From NCBI RefSeq assembly GCF_964036645.1, contig NZ_OZ038525.1, positions 4,282,001 through 4,346,000 on the forward strand: 64,000 nucleotides of DNA, written 5' to 3'. Shown one piece after another: positions 8,653-17,331 of the stretch. The translations under genes were made by a program, and so were the position numbers. The notes beneath the pieces were generated by a model. That model was given only the letters and a program-made list of their open reading frames with translations, had not been told where the DNA came from and searched no databases. This DNA comes from Tenacibaculum sp. 190524A02b (lineage in GTDB: Bacteria > Bacteroidota > Bacteroidia > Flavobacteriales > Flavobacteriaceae). The first letter of the stretch is position 1, and each line of letters begins with the position of its first letter.

Positions 8653-8714
8653 AGTAACGTACACTTTAGTTTTATTATCATAAAAACGATATATTCAAAA
8701 TAAAAAATAATCCA

Positions 8715-9644
8715 ATGAGAAAAATTGTATTACTAGCAGTTGCTATTGTGGTGATAGTAGCTTGTGAAGCTGTTTTTGTTGAAGATATTTCTAATAGATA
8801 TATAAACATTACAGCACCAGCAGATAACGCAAGTGTAAAAGAAGGAAGTGTAACTTTTTTATGGGAAGCATTGGCTGAAGCTGATTCCTATCAATTGCAA
8901 ATAGCAACCCCAACTTTTGCGAACGCTGCACAAATTTTAACCGACACTTTAGTTGCTAAAAATACCTATAATCAAAAATTAACCTTAGGCGAATACGAAT
9001 GGCGTATAAAAGGTAAAAACAGTGAATATGAAACTAGCTATACTACACATAAACTAAGCATCACGAATACAGATATAGGAAATGCTGAAACAGAATTATT
9101 GTTACCGTTAGATAGTGAAATTAGTAATAAAACAGACCATAACTTAACTTGGACTAAAGTTACGGATGCTACTGAGTATAGAGTGCAAATTTGGCAGCCA
9201 GATGATCAAGGAACTATTGTAAAAGATGTTATTGTTAATGAGACTGCTTATACACATACTTTTGGAGAAGGAGGTTTTACATGGAAAGTACGTCCGCAAA
9301 GTGATACACAAAACGGAAAGTTTACTGCAAGAAAAATTACGGTAGATTCTAAAGCACCTAACAAACCAGTCAATACAAGTCCTGAAAACAATGCTACCCA
9401 AACAGAAACTACTATAGATTTTACATGGACTAGAACGGATGTGGCAGGAACCGAAGAAATAGATAGTATTTATGTATTTAACGATGTTAATTTAACACAA
9501 TTAAATTTTAAAGATAAAGGAACAAATAAAACGTTTAAGAAAGAAAGTTTAGAAAAAAACACCTATTACTGGTACGTACAATCTTTTGATAAAGCGAACA
9601 ATAAGAGCGAGAAAAGTAACACATTTTTAATAACAATTAATTAA
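8715..9644 (+). CDS. Lipoprotein with three fibronectin-III-like modules
   Basis: A 309-residue protein with a lipoprotein signal ending in VIVAC (Cys at 17). The rest is three similar beta-sandwich modules of about 90 residues. Each opens with a Pro/Asn turn ('APADNASVKEG', 'LPLDSEISNKTDH', 'SPENNATQTET') followed by a Trp strand (TFLWEAL, NLTWTKV, DFTWTRT) and a closing YxWxVxxxDxxGN-type strand. This is the pattern of FN3 domains in Bacteroidota surface proteins that bind glycans or proteins. The gene ends 11 bases before the fibre-like gene at 9656, so the two are probably translated from one mRNA and may act together at the surface. Confidence 0.7.
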   Translation: MRKIVLLAVAIVVIVACEAVFVEDISNRYINITAPADNASVKEGSVTFLWEALAEADSYQLQIATPTFANAAQILTDTLVAKNTYNQKLTLGEYEWRIKGKNSEYETSYTTHKLSITNTDIGNAETELLLPLDSEISNKTDHNLTWTKVTDATEYRVQIWQPDDQGTIVKDVIVNETAYTHTFGEGGFTWKVRPQSDTQNGKFTARKITVDSKAPNKPVNTSPENNATQTETTIDFTWTRTDVAGTEEIDSIYVFNDVNLTQLNFKDKGTNKTFKKESLEKNTYYWYVQSFDKANNKSEKSNTFLITIN

Positions 9645-9655
9645 ATAACAAGAGT

Positions 9656-10984
9656 ATGAAAAGGATACTTAACATTTTTACCTTACTACTTACAATAGGA
9701 GTAACCGCGCAACATTACACACCATTAAGTTATAGTTTTAACGGTACACCAAAAAATGGAATTAAAATAAAAACAAATTTACCGTATATAAGTAGCTCAC
9801 AAATGCCAACAGTTATTATTGAAGGGTATAACTATGGAAAAGGAAAGTCTATAGGAGTAATGCTTAACTGGTATATTTATCAAGGTAATTTTATAAGTTA
9901 TGGAGCATCAAGTCATGGAGCATACGCACCCCCTATTAAATTAGCAAATGAAGGAGGAAAAGTGGTTATATTTTTAGATTCTAGAGAATATTTTAACAGA
10001 TTTCAAGTAAGAGCATATGCAAAAGGAAGAGTTCAAGATGATATTGCTGCAAATTATGAAAATTGGACAACTGTAGATGAGGTTATTTCGGGTACTAATG
10101 TGGTAAGTGTACCTTATAATAATCCTAGTTTACAAGGGGATGTAAATATAGATGGGATTATTAATGTAACAACAAATAACGACGCAGTTTTAAATTTTAA
10201 TAATACAGATAACTCATGGCAGTACATGCAGTTTAAACAAAGTGGAAGCAGAAAAGCATATGTAGGACTTAATTCAAGTAACGACTTTGTTATCGCAAAA
10301 GAAAAAGGAGGAGATATTGCTTTTCTTGGGGCTAATGTAGGTGTTGGGACCAATACTCCAAGTGCTAAGTTAGAAGTTAATGGAAGTTTGTTGTTAAAAT
10401 CTACTCCTTATGTTTCATATGGAATAGAGAGAGCTAATGGGGCAAAAGCAGCATTTGCTATAACATCAAATACACATGACGCTTTTTTAAGTAGCTCAGG
10501 GAACTTAAAGTTTTTGACAGATAATTTAGATGGTAATGATACTTCAACTAAAATGCTGTTAACTAGAGATGGTAGATTAGGAATTGGAACAACTAAAATA
10601 CCAACGGAATATAAATTAGCAGTAGATGGTTCAATAGGAGCAAGAGAAATAAAAGTAGAATCTAGAACATGGCCAGACTATGTATTTACTAAAGAATACA
10701 CCTTACCAACCTTAAAAGAAGTAGAAAAACATATAAATGAAAAAGGACATTTACCTAACATTCCATCTGCTAAAGAAGTAAAGGAGAATAAAGGAATAGA
10801 ATTAGGAGAAATGAATAGAAAATTGTTAGAAAAAGTAGAGGAATTAACTTTATACACCATTCAACAAGAAAAACAATTGGTAACTCATAAAAAAGAAATA
10901 GAAAACTCAAAAACAGTTAATAAACAATTGTTAAATGTTATTGAAAAACTAGAAAAAAGAATAGAGAAATTAGAAAATAAATAG
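9656..10984 (+). CDS. Secreted fibre-like protein, intact paralogue of the 1.4-kb gene
   Basis: A 442-residue protein with a clean signal peptide (MKRILNIFTLLLTIGVTAQ). The N-terminal ~150 residues form a beta-rich domain. The middle repeats GxxGVGT/GIGTT blocks (about 230-240 and 305-315). The C-terminal ~120 residues (LAVDGSIGAREIKVES, TWPDYVFTKEY, LKEVEKHINEKGHLPNIPSAKEV, LGEMNRKLLEKVEELTLYTIQQEKQL, then a long coiled coil) are nearly the same as in the gene ending at 2951. Proteins of this kind are often labelled tail-fibre-like, but no phage genes surround it. A terminator follows 20 bases after the stop. Confidence 0.7.
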   Translation: MKRILNIFTLLLTIGVTAQHYTPLSYSFNGTPKNGIKIKTNLPYISSSQMPTVIIEGYNYGKGKSIGVMLNWYIYQGNFISYGASSHGAYAPPIKLANEGGKVVIFLDSREYFNRFQVRAYAKGRVQDDIAANYENWTTVDEVISGTNVVSVPYNNPSLQGDVNIDGIINVTTNNDAVLNFNNTDNSWQYMQFKQSGSRKAYVGLNSSNDFVIAKEKGGDIAFLGANVGVGTNTPSAKLEVNGSLLLKSTPYVSYGIERANGAKAAFAITSNTHDAFLSSSGNLKFLTDNLDGNDTSTKMLLTRDGRLGIGTTKIPTEYKLAVDGSIGAREIKVESRTWPDYVFTKEYTLPTLKEVEKHINEKGHLPNIPSAKEVKENKGIELGEMNRKLLEKVEELTLYTIQQEKQLVTHKKEIENSKTVNKQLLNVIEKLEKRIEKLENK

Positions 10985-11003
10985 TTTATATAACGTTTAA
11001 ATT

Positions 11004-11042
11004 AAAAGCCCTTTCTAAATTAATTTTAGGAAGGGCTTTTTT
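11004..11042 (+). terminator. Rho-independent terminator after the fibre-like gene
   Basis: AAAAGCCCTTTC and GAAGGGCTTTT form a stem around a ~14-base A+T-rich loop, followed by further T residues. Confidence 0.85.
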
Positions 11043-11639
11043 ATGAAGTTTTTATTTTGACTACTAAAAATAGCTGTGGGGTTATTCATCACATCAAGAG
11101 TGTTTTGTTATGATAATATAGAAAATTGTATTTCTTTTTTTGGCTTTTTAAATAATAAAACAGTAATCTTATGCGTTGGTAAATGTGTAATAAATTAACA
11201 TTTTTATTGCTGTTTTTACATTGAGAACTCTTTGTTTACTAGGTGTAACTACTACTTTTTTCTAACACTTTGTTAAAAAAATTAAAAAAAACAGTGTAAG
11301 TTTAGTTAACTTTGTGTTTTGTTAATTGTTTGCTTTATAGTGGTTTGTGAGGTTTTTAGGTGTTGTTGATGCAGGAGTTGATAAGCTCGTTTTTACAATT
11401 TCTTAATGTTTAAGAATGTATTTGACATAAAAAATCGCTATAATTGTACTATTAAAAAATGATAGTTATTTAACTCTACCTACTACACACCAAATAACTA
11501 TCTGCAATATGTGAAAGGGACTTTTGTGTTCCTAAAACTAAGTATAACTAAAAACCAAATAAATTCTCATGTGAGTGAGAGAGGCGAAGCCTTGATTATA
11601 ACCGATAACTAATACTATAAACTAAACCAAACTAAATTT
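11043..11639 (+). promoter_or_regulatory. Long non-coding leader before the NusG-like gene, with stem-loops
   Basis: About 600 bases without a gene. Near its 3' end are a perfect 11-bp inverted repeat (GATAGTTATTT at 11461-11471 with AAATAACTATC at 11492-11502), a small GGGAC/GTTCC stem-loop (11517-11532) and a GGC-GAA-GCC mini-hairpin near 11582. Long 5' leaders with RNA hairpins are known upstream of operons controlled by specialised NusG proteins (UpxY, LoaP), so this is a likely loading or attenuation region. The transcription start cannot be fixed by eye. Confidence 0.4.
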
Positions 11640-12161
11640 ATGAAATATGCTAACGGTTGGCATGTGATATATGTCAGATCACGTTGGGAAAAGAAAGTCT
11701 ATGAATCTTTAAAAGAGATAAGTTTAGAGTCATTTTTTCCACAAGTAAAAACACTAAAACAATGGAGTGATCGCAAAAAAGTGATATTAAAGCCATTGTT
11801 GCCTTCTTATGTGTTTGTTAACCTAAATTCACCTACAGAGTTGCATAAAGCTTTATCTGTAAACGGAGCCTGTTCTTATATACGTTTTGGTAAAGAATAT
11901 GCTAGAGTTACAGAAAAAGAAATAGATAAAATGAAAATGTTAGTAGGAGATGATAATATTTTAGGCGTTGAAGCTAATAATGAGCTACCTAAAGTAGGAG
12001 AGGTTAGAAAAATAACTAATGGGCCTTTAAATGGCTTTGATTGTGAGGTTTTAAAAGTAAATAATACTCGAAAAATTATTGTTAGAATAGAGTCATTAAG
12101 ACAAAATTTTACAGCAACTGTACCAGTAGATTATATGTCTGGTATTCTAGAATTTGCATAA
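11640..12161 (+). CDS. Specialised NusG-like transcription antiterminator (UpxY/LoaP type)
   Basis: A 173-residue NusG paralogue. The N-terminal NGN domain begins WHVIYVRSRWEKKVYESL and includes FFPQVKTLKQWSDRKKVILKPLLPSYVFV split over residues 30-60, the part that binds the RNA polymerase clamp. The C-terminal KOW-type segment (about 120-170) starts KVGEVRKITNGPLNGFDCEV. The core NusG is longer and is normally found beside secE/rplK, so this is an operon-specific copy of the kind that prevents premature termination in long operons for polysaccharides or natural products. It is the first gene of the metabolite block, which contains no glycosyltransferases, so a small-molecule role is more likely than capsule. 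A long hairpin-bearing leader precedes it. Confidence 0.9.
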   Translation: MKYANGWHVIYVRSRWEKKVYESLKEISLESFFPQVKTLKQWSDRKKVILKPLLPSYVFVNLNSPTELHKALSVNGACSYIRFGKEYARVTEKEIDKMKMLVGDDNILGVEANNELPKVGEVRKITNGPLNGFDCEVLKVNNTRKIIVRIESLRQNFTATVPVDYMSGILEFA

Positions 12162-12190
12162 TGATTTTTTTTAATTACATATTATAATTT

Positions 12191-12856
12191 ATGTGTAATA
12201 TAATATATGTACAGTATGTGCATAACTGTAAGCCTCTAACCAAAAAATTATGGGATAAAGGCTTACAGTTAATACCTAAAGAGTTTCATACCTCAATAAA
12301 TAAATTTAGGTTTTGGAATGATCGTCAAGCTAGCTTATTAGGTAAGCTTTTATTACAAAAAGCATTTAAAAACTTATCAATAAATAAGTCGCTTAATGAT
12401 ATTCAGTATACAAAATATAATAAACCATACATAGAGGATACGATCTCTTTTAATATTTCCCATTCAGGAGAATACGTGGTTTGTGCTTATGTTAAAGAGA
12501 AAAATGCTTTGGGTATTGATGTAGAAAAAATAAATAAAGAAATAAATATTGACGATTTTTCTACTGTTTTAAATAGTTCAGAAAAGAACAATATTGTAAA
12601 GTCGACCTCTCCATTTGATGAGTTTTATAAAATCTGGACAATTAAAGAATCGGTATGTAAGGCAGATGGAAGAGGATTGAACTTTCCGCTACAAACTATT
12701 AAAATTCATTCAGATTGTATTCATCAAGAAACTAAAAGATGGTATTATAAAAACATTGACATTCATAATGATTATAAATGTCATTTAGTTACTTCTGAAA
12801 AAGATTTTACATTGGATATAAGTATGCTTACAAACAAAGAACTGTTTGAAATGTAA
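12191..12856 (+). CDS. Sfp-type 4'-phosphopantetheinyl transferase
   Basis: A 221-residue enzyme that moves 4'-phosphopantetheine from CoA onto a serine of a carrier protein, activating NRPS, PKS or free carrier proteins. The family signature is clear: GIDVEK at 108-113 (Mg2+ ligands D110 and E112) and WTIKESVCKADGRGL at 149-163 (E153, K157). The upstream SFNISHSGEYVVCAY (86-100) is the typical first motif. It follows the NusG-like gene by 29 bases. A dedicated transferase in this block implies that a carrier protein is involved in the pathway, yet no carrier protein is visible here. Confidence 0.9.
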   Translation: MCNIIYVQYVHNCKPLTKKLWDKGLQLIPKEFHTSINKFRFWNDRQASLLGKLLLQKAFKNLSINKSLNDIQYTKYNKPYIEDTISFNISHSGEYVVCAYVKEKNALGIDVEKINKEINIDDFSTVLNSSEKNNIVKSTSPFDEFYKIWTIKESVCKADGRGLNFPLQTIKIHSDCIHQETKRWYYKNIDIHNDYKCHLVTSEKDFTLDISMLTNKELFEM

Positions 12857-13069
12857 AGTAAAAACTAACTTACTTATAAAATAGCCATAGAAAATTATTA
12901 AGTAATAAAACTTAAATTTTATTCAAGTAAGGTTACTTGGTTGATTTTGAGTGTTCAAAAATTGCTTAAAAGTCATGAATATGATGCTTGTTTTATAATA
13001 GGTTAGGGTATTGTTGCTAATTTGTAAAGCAAAGACTAAAAAACGTATCAATTAATAAAAAGAAAAAAT

Positions 13070-14449
13070 ATGGAAGTTTTGAAATTTGGAGGAACTTCAG
13101 TAAGTTCTAAAAGATCTTTAGAGAATATGCTGCAAATAATTAAAGGTTATGATTTAGAGGAATCGCCATTAATAATAGTAGTATCAGCTTTAAAAGGAAT
13201 AACAAATGAATTAGTAAACCTAATTAATTTACTAATTAAGCATGATGAAGAGTATAAACTCACCCTTGAAATAATAAAAAATAAACATTATGATTTTATT
13301 GATACTTTATTTGATAATGAGCCTGTTGATTTATTAAATGATATTGAATATACTTATAAAAACCTAATTGATGTAACGAGTGAAATATATGCTAGTAAAG
13401 AGGTGCAAAATAAAGATCATGATAGCTTACTAAGTTTTGGAGAGTTATTTTCAGCTAGAATAATAACTGCCTATTTGCAGGATAATGGGTTAGGTTTTTT
13501 ATTTAAAGACGCTAGAAGCTTAATTTTAACTGATGATACTCATAGGAGTGCAAAGGTTAATTGGGAATTAACAAAAGAAGCTGTAACTTCATTTTTTCAT
13601 AAGAATAAAGAAAGCTATGTTATAACCGGGTTTATAGCTAGTTCTATATATGGAGATACTACTACGTTAGGTAGAGGAGGATCTGATTATACAGCAACTA
13701 TATTAGGTACATTATTGAAGGCAGAAAAAGTAACTAAATGGACAGATGTGAATGGTATTATGACTGCTGATCCTAATAAGGTGTCTAAAGCAAATTCATT
13801 AAGTAATATTACCTATGATGAGCTTAAAAGCTTGTCAAAATTTGGAGCAAATGTTTTAGTGCATCCTGAGTCTATTGATGAACTTTCAAAGCACAATATA
13901 CCTTTTTTAATTAGAAATACATTTAATTGTGAGTTTACAGGAACTCAAGTTATAAACCAATATTTTTCTCCTCAAAAAGCGCTGTCATTACACCAGTCAT
14001 GCAGTCTTGTAAGTTTTGAAAAAGAATGGAGTTTGCCTAAAGAGCTAATTAAGGAAATTTTAGATAAAAACTATTTGTTTTTTAGAATGAAAACTCCTAG
14101 TAGTAATGAAAGATCCTACTATGTTGTGGCAGATGAATGTGTTAATTTTTTTGATAAAGACACGTGTAAGAACGAAAGTAGTTTACCCTTACTTTCTAGC
14201 GTAAAAAATATTGAAATTGTAAAGAGAAATATTGCATTAATTACAATTACAAGTCAAAGTATGGATAAAAAGCAAGAATTAGGAAGGATTAAAACCTTAT
14301 TAAATACTAATGGTATTAGTATTTTGGGGTCTAGATTATTCTTTAATTCCATTTCTTTGATATTTGAAAAAGGTAACTTTCAAGAAGTATTAACATTATT
14401 GCATGAAGAATTGTCTGAAGCTATTTTGGAAGACGGTTTGATACTATAA
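13070..14449 (+). CDS. Aspartokinase
   Basis: A 459-residue monofunctional aspartokinase that phosphorylates L-aspartate to give aspartyl-4-phosphate, the entry to the aspartate-semialdehyde pathway. The nucleotide-binding start KFGGTSV is at 5-11, SFGELFSARI at 122-131 and the TLGRGGSDYTA loop at 199-209. The C-terminal ~150 residues correspond to the ACT regulatory region but look divergent, so feedback control may differ from the housekeeping enzyme. It is not fused to homoserine dehydrogenase. Its place between a phosphopantetheinyl transferase and a diaminobutyrate-type aminotransferase suggests a dedicated copy that supplies a special pathway. Aspartate-semialdehyde dehydrogenase must come from elsewhere. 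Confidence 0.9.
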   Translation: MEVLKFGGTSVSSKRSLENMLQIIKGYDLEESPLIIVVSALKGITNELVNLINLLIKHDEEYKLTLEIIKNKHYDFIDTLFDNEPVDLLNDIEYTYKNLIDVTSEIYASKEVQNKDHDSLLSFGELFSARIITAYLQDNGLGFLFKDARSLILTDDTHRSAKVNWELTKEAVTSFFHKNKESYVITGFIASSIYGDTTTLGRGGSDYTATILGTLLKAEKVTKWTDVNGIMTADPNKVSKANSLSNITYDELKSLSKFGANVLVHPESIDELSKHNIPFLIRNTFNCEFTGTQVINQYFSPQKALSLHQSCSLVSFEKEWSLPKELIKEILDKNYLFFRMKTPSSNERSYYVVADECVNFFDKDTCKNESSLPLLSSVKNIEIVKRNIALITITSQSMDKKQELGRIKTLLNTNGISILGSRLFFNSISLIFEKGNFQEVLTLLHEELSEAILEDGLIL

Positions 14450-14851
14450 ATTAAAAATATTTTACTACTACCTTCAAAGAGCACAATATCCAGAAGCTTA
14501 CTTCGGAACCAAACTTGATATCTTATAAATACCTCTCGTAAGGTTGTTCTGTGGTGGATTACTTTTTAAGGAACTACTTTAATATAGAATGAATTGTAGT
14601 TGAGTAGTAGGTGTTCTTCAATCAAAAATATTGAGGTAACCTAGTCTTACAGATTTTTTGTTAAAGAAATTTTTGGTGCTGTCAAAAGGTAAAATACACA
14701 GGTAGTTAACTGTAATTGAGGGTAAGTTGAGAATAAATCTTGTTTTTGTAATAACCATTTCAGTTTAAACGTAGATTTTCTCCTTGATGTAAGATGTTTT
14801 TGAAATCTATTTTTTCAAACAAAACTATATACAAACTAATTATTTATTATT
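14450..14851 (+). other. Long spacer inside the metabolite block
   Basis: About 400 bases between aspartokinase and the aminotransferase. I find no convincing open frame on either strand and no TAnnTTTG box. A short stretch just after the aspartokinase stop (about 14460-14525) reads YYYLQRAQYPEAYFGTKLDIL without a start codon. It might be the remnant of a lost gene, but this is weak. Such a long gap is unusual within a single operon. Confidence 0.4.
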
Positions 14852-16246
14852 ATGGAATTATTAAAAAAATACCACTTGGCTGAAGGTGCGAAAATAGTGA
14901 CTTCTTCATTGCCAGGTGAAAAATCAAAACAGTTATTAGAACTTCAAAAAGATATAGAAGGAAGTATTGTATCCTATCCAAGAAGTATGCCTATCGCAAT
15001 AAAAAAGGCTAAAGGAAGTATTGTGGAAGATGTTGATGGAAATCAGTTTATTGATTTTTTTGGAGGATGTGGTGTATTAAATGTTGGTCACTGTAATGAT
15101 TTTGTATTAGAGTACGTAAAAGAACAACAAGAAGAGTTGATTCATGCTTTAGATTTTCCAACGGAAAATAAAATGTTGTTAATTCAAAAAATTGTTAAAA
15201 ACTTACCAAAAGATATAAGGGAAGAGTATAAGGTTTGTTTTGGTGGACCAACAGGGTCTGATGCTGTAGAAGCAGCAATTAAATTAGCCAAAATTAAAAC
15301 AGGAAGAGACGGGATAATTTCTTTTAAAGGAGGGTATCACGGGATGACTTCTGGAGCATTAGCGGTAACTTCTGATGTAGGGTTTAGAAATCATATTTCA
15401 TCATTAATGCCAAATGTACATTTTGCTCCGTATAACTATCCTTATAGGAGTGAATTAGATGTAGAATCAACAAATGAAATAGATGGTTTAGCTCAGTTTG
15501 AAGAAATGTTGAGTAATAGCCATTCGGGTATATTAAAGCCAGCTGCCATTATTGTGGAGCCAATTCAAGGAGAAGGAGGGAATATCGTGCCTCAAGAGGG
15601 GTATTTGGAAGGTTTAGTAGATATTGCTCATAGACATGGTGTATTGGTTATTTTTGATGAGATTCAATGCGGATTTTATAGAACAGGAAAGTTTTTAGAG
15701 TTTATGAATACAAAAGCTGTTCCAGATATTATAACTTTTTCAAAAGGATTTGGAGGGGTTGGATTTCCTATTTCAGGATTAATTTATAGAAAAGATATCG
15801 AGGCTTGGGGACCAGCTGCACATATTGGAACATTTAGAGGGAATCAAGTAAGTATTTCTGCAGCAAGAGGAGCTTTAGATTTTATTGAAACATATAATAT
15901 TGAAGAGCATACAAAGGAAATAGGAAGTTATTTACAAGGAAAGCTAGAAGCTATGAAAATAGACAACCCATTTATGGGAGAAGTTAGAGGAAGAGGTATG
16001 ATGATTGGTGTTGAATTTGTTCAAAGTAAAGAATCTAAAGAACCATTTCCTGAGTTTGTAAAAGAATTTAGAAAAGAATGTTTTCAAAGAGGTTTATTAT
16101 TTGAAGTTGGTGGTCATCATGATAATGTTTTACGTTTAGTTCCTCCATTAATTACTACACATACTATTGTTGATGCTGCAATAGAAATAATGAAAGAGGC
16201 TATAGCTGTATGTATGAATAAATACTCAAAATATACTCTTGTATAA
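14852..16246 (+). CDS. Class III aminotransferase, diaminobutyrate-2-oxoglutarate transaminase type
   Basis: A 464-residue PLP enzyme. The opening SYPRSMPIAIKKAKGSIVEDVDGN (split across 41-64) followed by FGGCGVLNVGH is typical of diaminobutyrate aminotransferases. GGPTGSDAVEAAIKLAK (131-147) binds phosphate, D269 in IFDEIQCGF contacts the PLP ring nitrogen, and K298 in TFSKGFGG is the Schiff-base lysine. The expected reaction turns aspartate 4-semialdehyde plus an amino donor into L-2,4-diaminobutyrate. With the aspartokinase upstream this makes a short supply line for diaminobutyrate. It has no EctA or EctC neighbour, so ectoine synthesis is unlikely. Confidence 0.85.
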   Translation: MELLKKYHLAEGAKIVTSSLPGEKSKQLLELQKDIEGSIVSYPRSMPIAIKKAKGSIVEDVDGNQFIDFFGGCGVLNVGHCNDFVLEYVKEQQEELIHALDFPTENKMLLIQKIVKNLPKDIREEYKVCFGGPTGSDAVEAAIKLAKIKTGRDGIISFKGGYHGMTSGALAVTSDVGFRNHISSLMPNVHFAPYNYPYRSELDVESTNEIDGLAQFEEMLSNSHSGILKPAAIIVEPIQGEGGNIVPQEGYLEGLVDIAHRHGVLVIFDEIQCGFYRTGKFLEFMNTKAVPDIITFSKGFGGVGFPISGLIYRKDIEAWGPAAHIGTFRGNQVSISAARGALDFIETYNIEEHTKEIGSYLQGKLEAMKIDNPFMGEVRGRGMMIGVEFVQSKESKEPFPEFVKEFRKECFQRGLLFEVGGHHDNVLRLVPPLITTHTIVDAAIEIMKEAIAVCMNKYSKYTLV

Positions 16247-16250
16247 GTTA

Positions 16251-16288
16251 TATAGAGATACTATAATACTACTTATAGTATCTCTATA
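16251..16288 (+). terminator. Strong hairpin between the aminotransferase and JmjC-type genes
   Basis: A perfect 16-bp stem (TATAGAGATACTATAA / TTATAGTATCTCTATA) with a 6-base loop starts 5 bases after the aminotransferase stop and is followed by ATTTTAT. The T-tract is weak, so it may be a conditional terminator or an mRNA-processing or stabilising structure. In a block led by a NusG-like factor it is a natural place for read-through control. Confidence 0.6.
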
Positions 16289-16419
16289 ATTTTATAAAGT
16301 TGCTAGAGAGCTATAAGAAAAATAGATGGAGTTTTGAGGAATAAAAATGTGATATTAAGTCTAGAGAAAGAAATAATTAGCTACACATTAAAAACAACAA
16401 CTGCAATTAAACACAAACA

Positions 16420-17331
16420 ATGAATCAAGTAGATATAAAAAAAATAAAATCTTTTGAACATATAACTATTGAAGAAGAAATTAATAGGGAAAAGTTTTAC
16501 AAAGAATATGTAAATAAAGATAAGCCAGTAGTCATAAGAGGTCTAACAAAAGATTGGCATGCGTTAGATTGGAATACAGAATATTTTAAATCTAAAGAAG
16601 AGGGCAAAGAAGTATCTATAAAAGTAGGAAAGATAAGTGAAGGTAAAAGAGAAAAAATGCAGTTAAGTACCTATGTAGAATTATTGGATGAATTTGAACA
16701 AAATTTGAAAATGGGTTTAGATGCAGAGATTCCAGGTTATTTGCATGATATTCCTCTCTTTTATATGTTTCCGGAATATTTACCTGATATATTACCTTTT
16801 CCTAAGGAGTTACTACCTAAATGGTATCGAAATAAATGGCAAAACTATATTCAGTTTTTTATGGGGTCAACAGGAAGTTTAACTCCTTTACATTTTGATA
16901 CATTGTTAACAAATAACTTGTTTTTTCAGGTTGTTGGAAGGAAGAAATTTATTTTGATTGAAGCTGCTCAGAAAAAAGATTGTTATATCAAAGGTTGGAG
17001 ATGGGCTAAATTTGATCCTCAAAATCCAGATTATGAAAAATTTCCAAAGGCAAAGAATCTAAAAATCAAAGAAGCTTTACTTGAACCAGGTGATATATTA
17101 TATATGCCAGCAGGGATGCTGCATCAAGTTCATGGATTAAGCAAATCAATATCATTTAATATAGATTGGCATACTAAGAGAAGTGCTAGAAAAGGAGTGG
17201 CTACTCTATGGAAAGGAGCTCCGCGTCAAAATGTTTTTTATAATGCATTAATATATGCTGGTTTAGCTTTAGGAGTTCCTGAAAAAATAATTTTCCCACT
17301 TTATAAATCATATCTAAATTATATTAGCTAA
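16420..17331 (+). CDS. JmjC/cupin_8-type Fe(II)/2-oxoglutarate oxygenase
   Basis: A 303-residue protein of the cupin-like (PF13621) JmjC group. The N-terminal part has the typical KPVVIRGLTKDWHAL (35-49). The metal site is readable as PLHFDT with H158 and D160, then GDILYMPAGMLHQV with H235 as the likely third ligand. SFNIDWH near 245-251 closes the barrel. Such enzymes use iron, oxygen and 2-oxoglutarate to hydroxylate amino-acid or peptide side chains. The C-terminal ~50 residues are hydrophobic and could be a membrane-touching helix pair. In this block it is a likely tailoring oxygenase; the substrate is not known. Confidence 0.8.
   Translation: MNQVDIKKIKSFEHITIEEEINREKFYKEYVNKDKPVVIRGLTKDWHALDWNTEYFKSKEEGKEVSIKVGKISEGKREKMQLSTYVELLDEFEQNLKMGLDAEIPGYLHDIPLFYMFPEYLPDILPFPKELLPKWYRNKWQNYIQFFMGSTGSLTPLHFDTLLTNNLFFQVVGRKKFILIEAAQKKDCYIKGWRWAKFDPQNPDYEKFPKAKNLKIKEALLEPGDILYMPAGMLHQVHGLSKSISFNIDWHTKRSARKGVATLWKGAPRQNVFYNALIYAGLALGVPEKIIFPLYKSYLNYIS

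Noticed and set aside
1386..10984. Fibre-like genes as part of a prophage or contractile injection system
   Set aside because: No other phage structural, lysis or integration genes are found between or beside them; such proteins are widespread as secreted proteins in Bacteroidota.
11421..11444. TTGACA followed by TATAAT upstream of the NusG-like gene, as a sigma-70 promoter
   Set aside because: The spacer is only 11 bases, and Bacteroidota do not use the E. coli -35/-10 consensus.
11640..12161. NusG-like gene as head of a capsule or polysaccharide operon
   Set aside because: No glycosyltransferase, flippase or polymerase follows within the block; the following genes belong to amino-acid and natural-product chemistry.
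14457..14525. Carrier-protein or precursor-peptide gene hidden in the long spacer of the metabolite block
   Set aside because: The open stretch has no start codon or ribosome-binding context and no Ser in a carrier-protein-like motif.
14852..16246. Aminotransferase as EctB of an ectoine cluster
   Set aside because: No ectA or ectC is present, and the N-terminal pattern fits diaminobutyrate transaminases of other pathways better.
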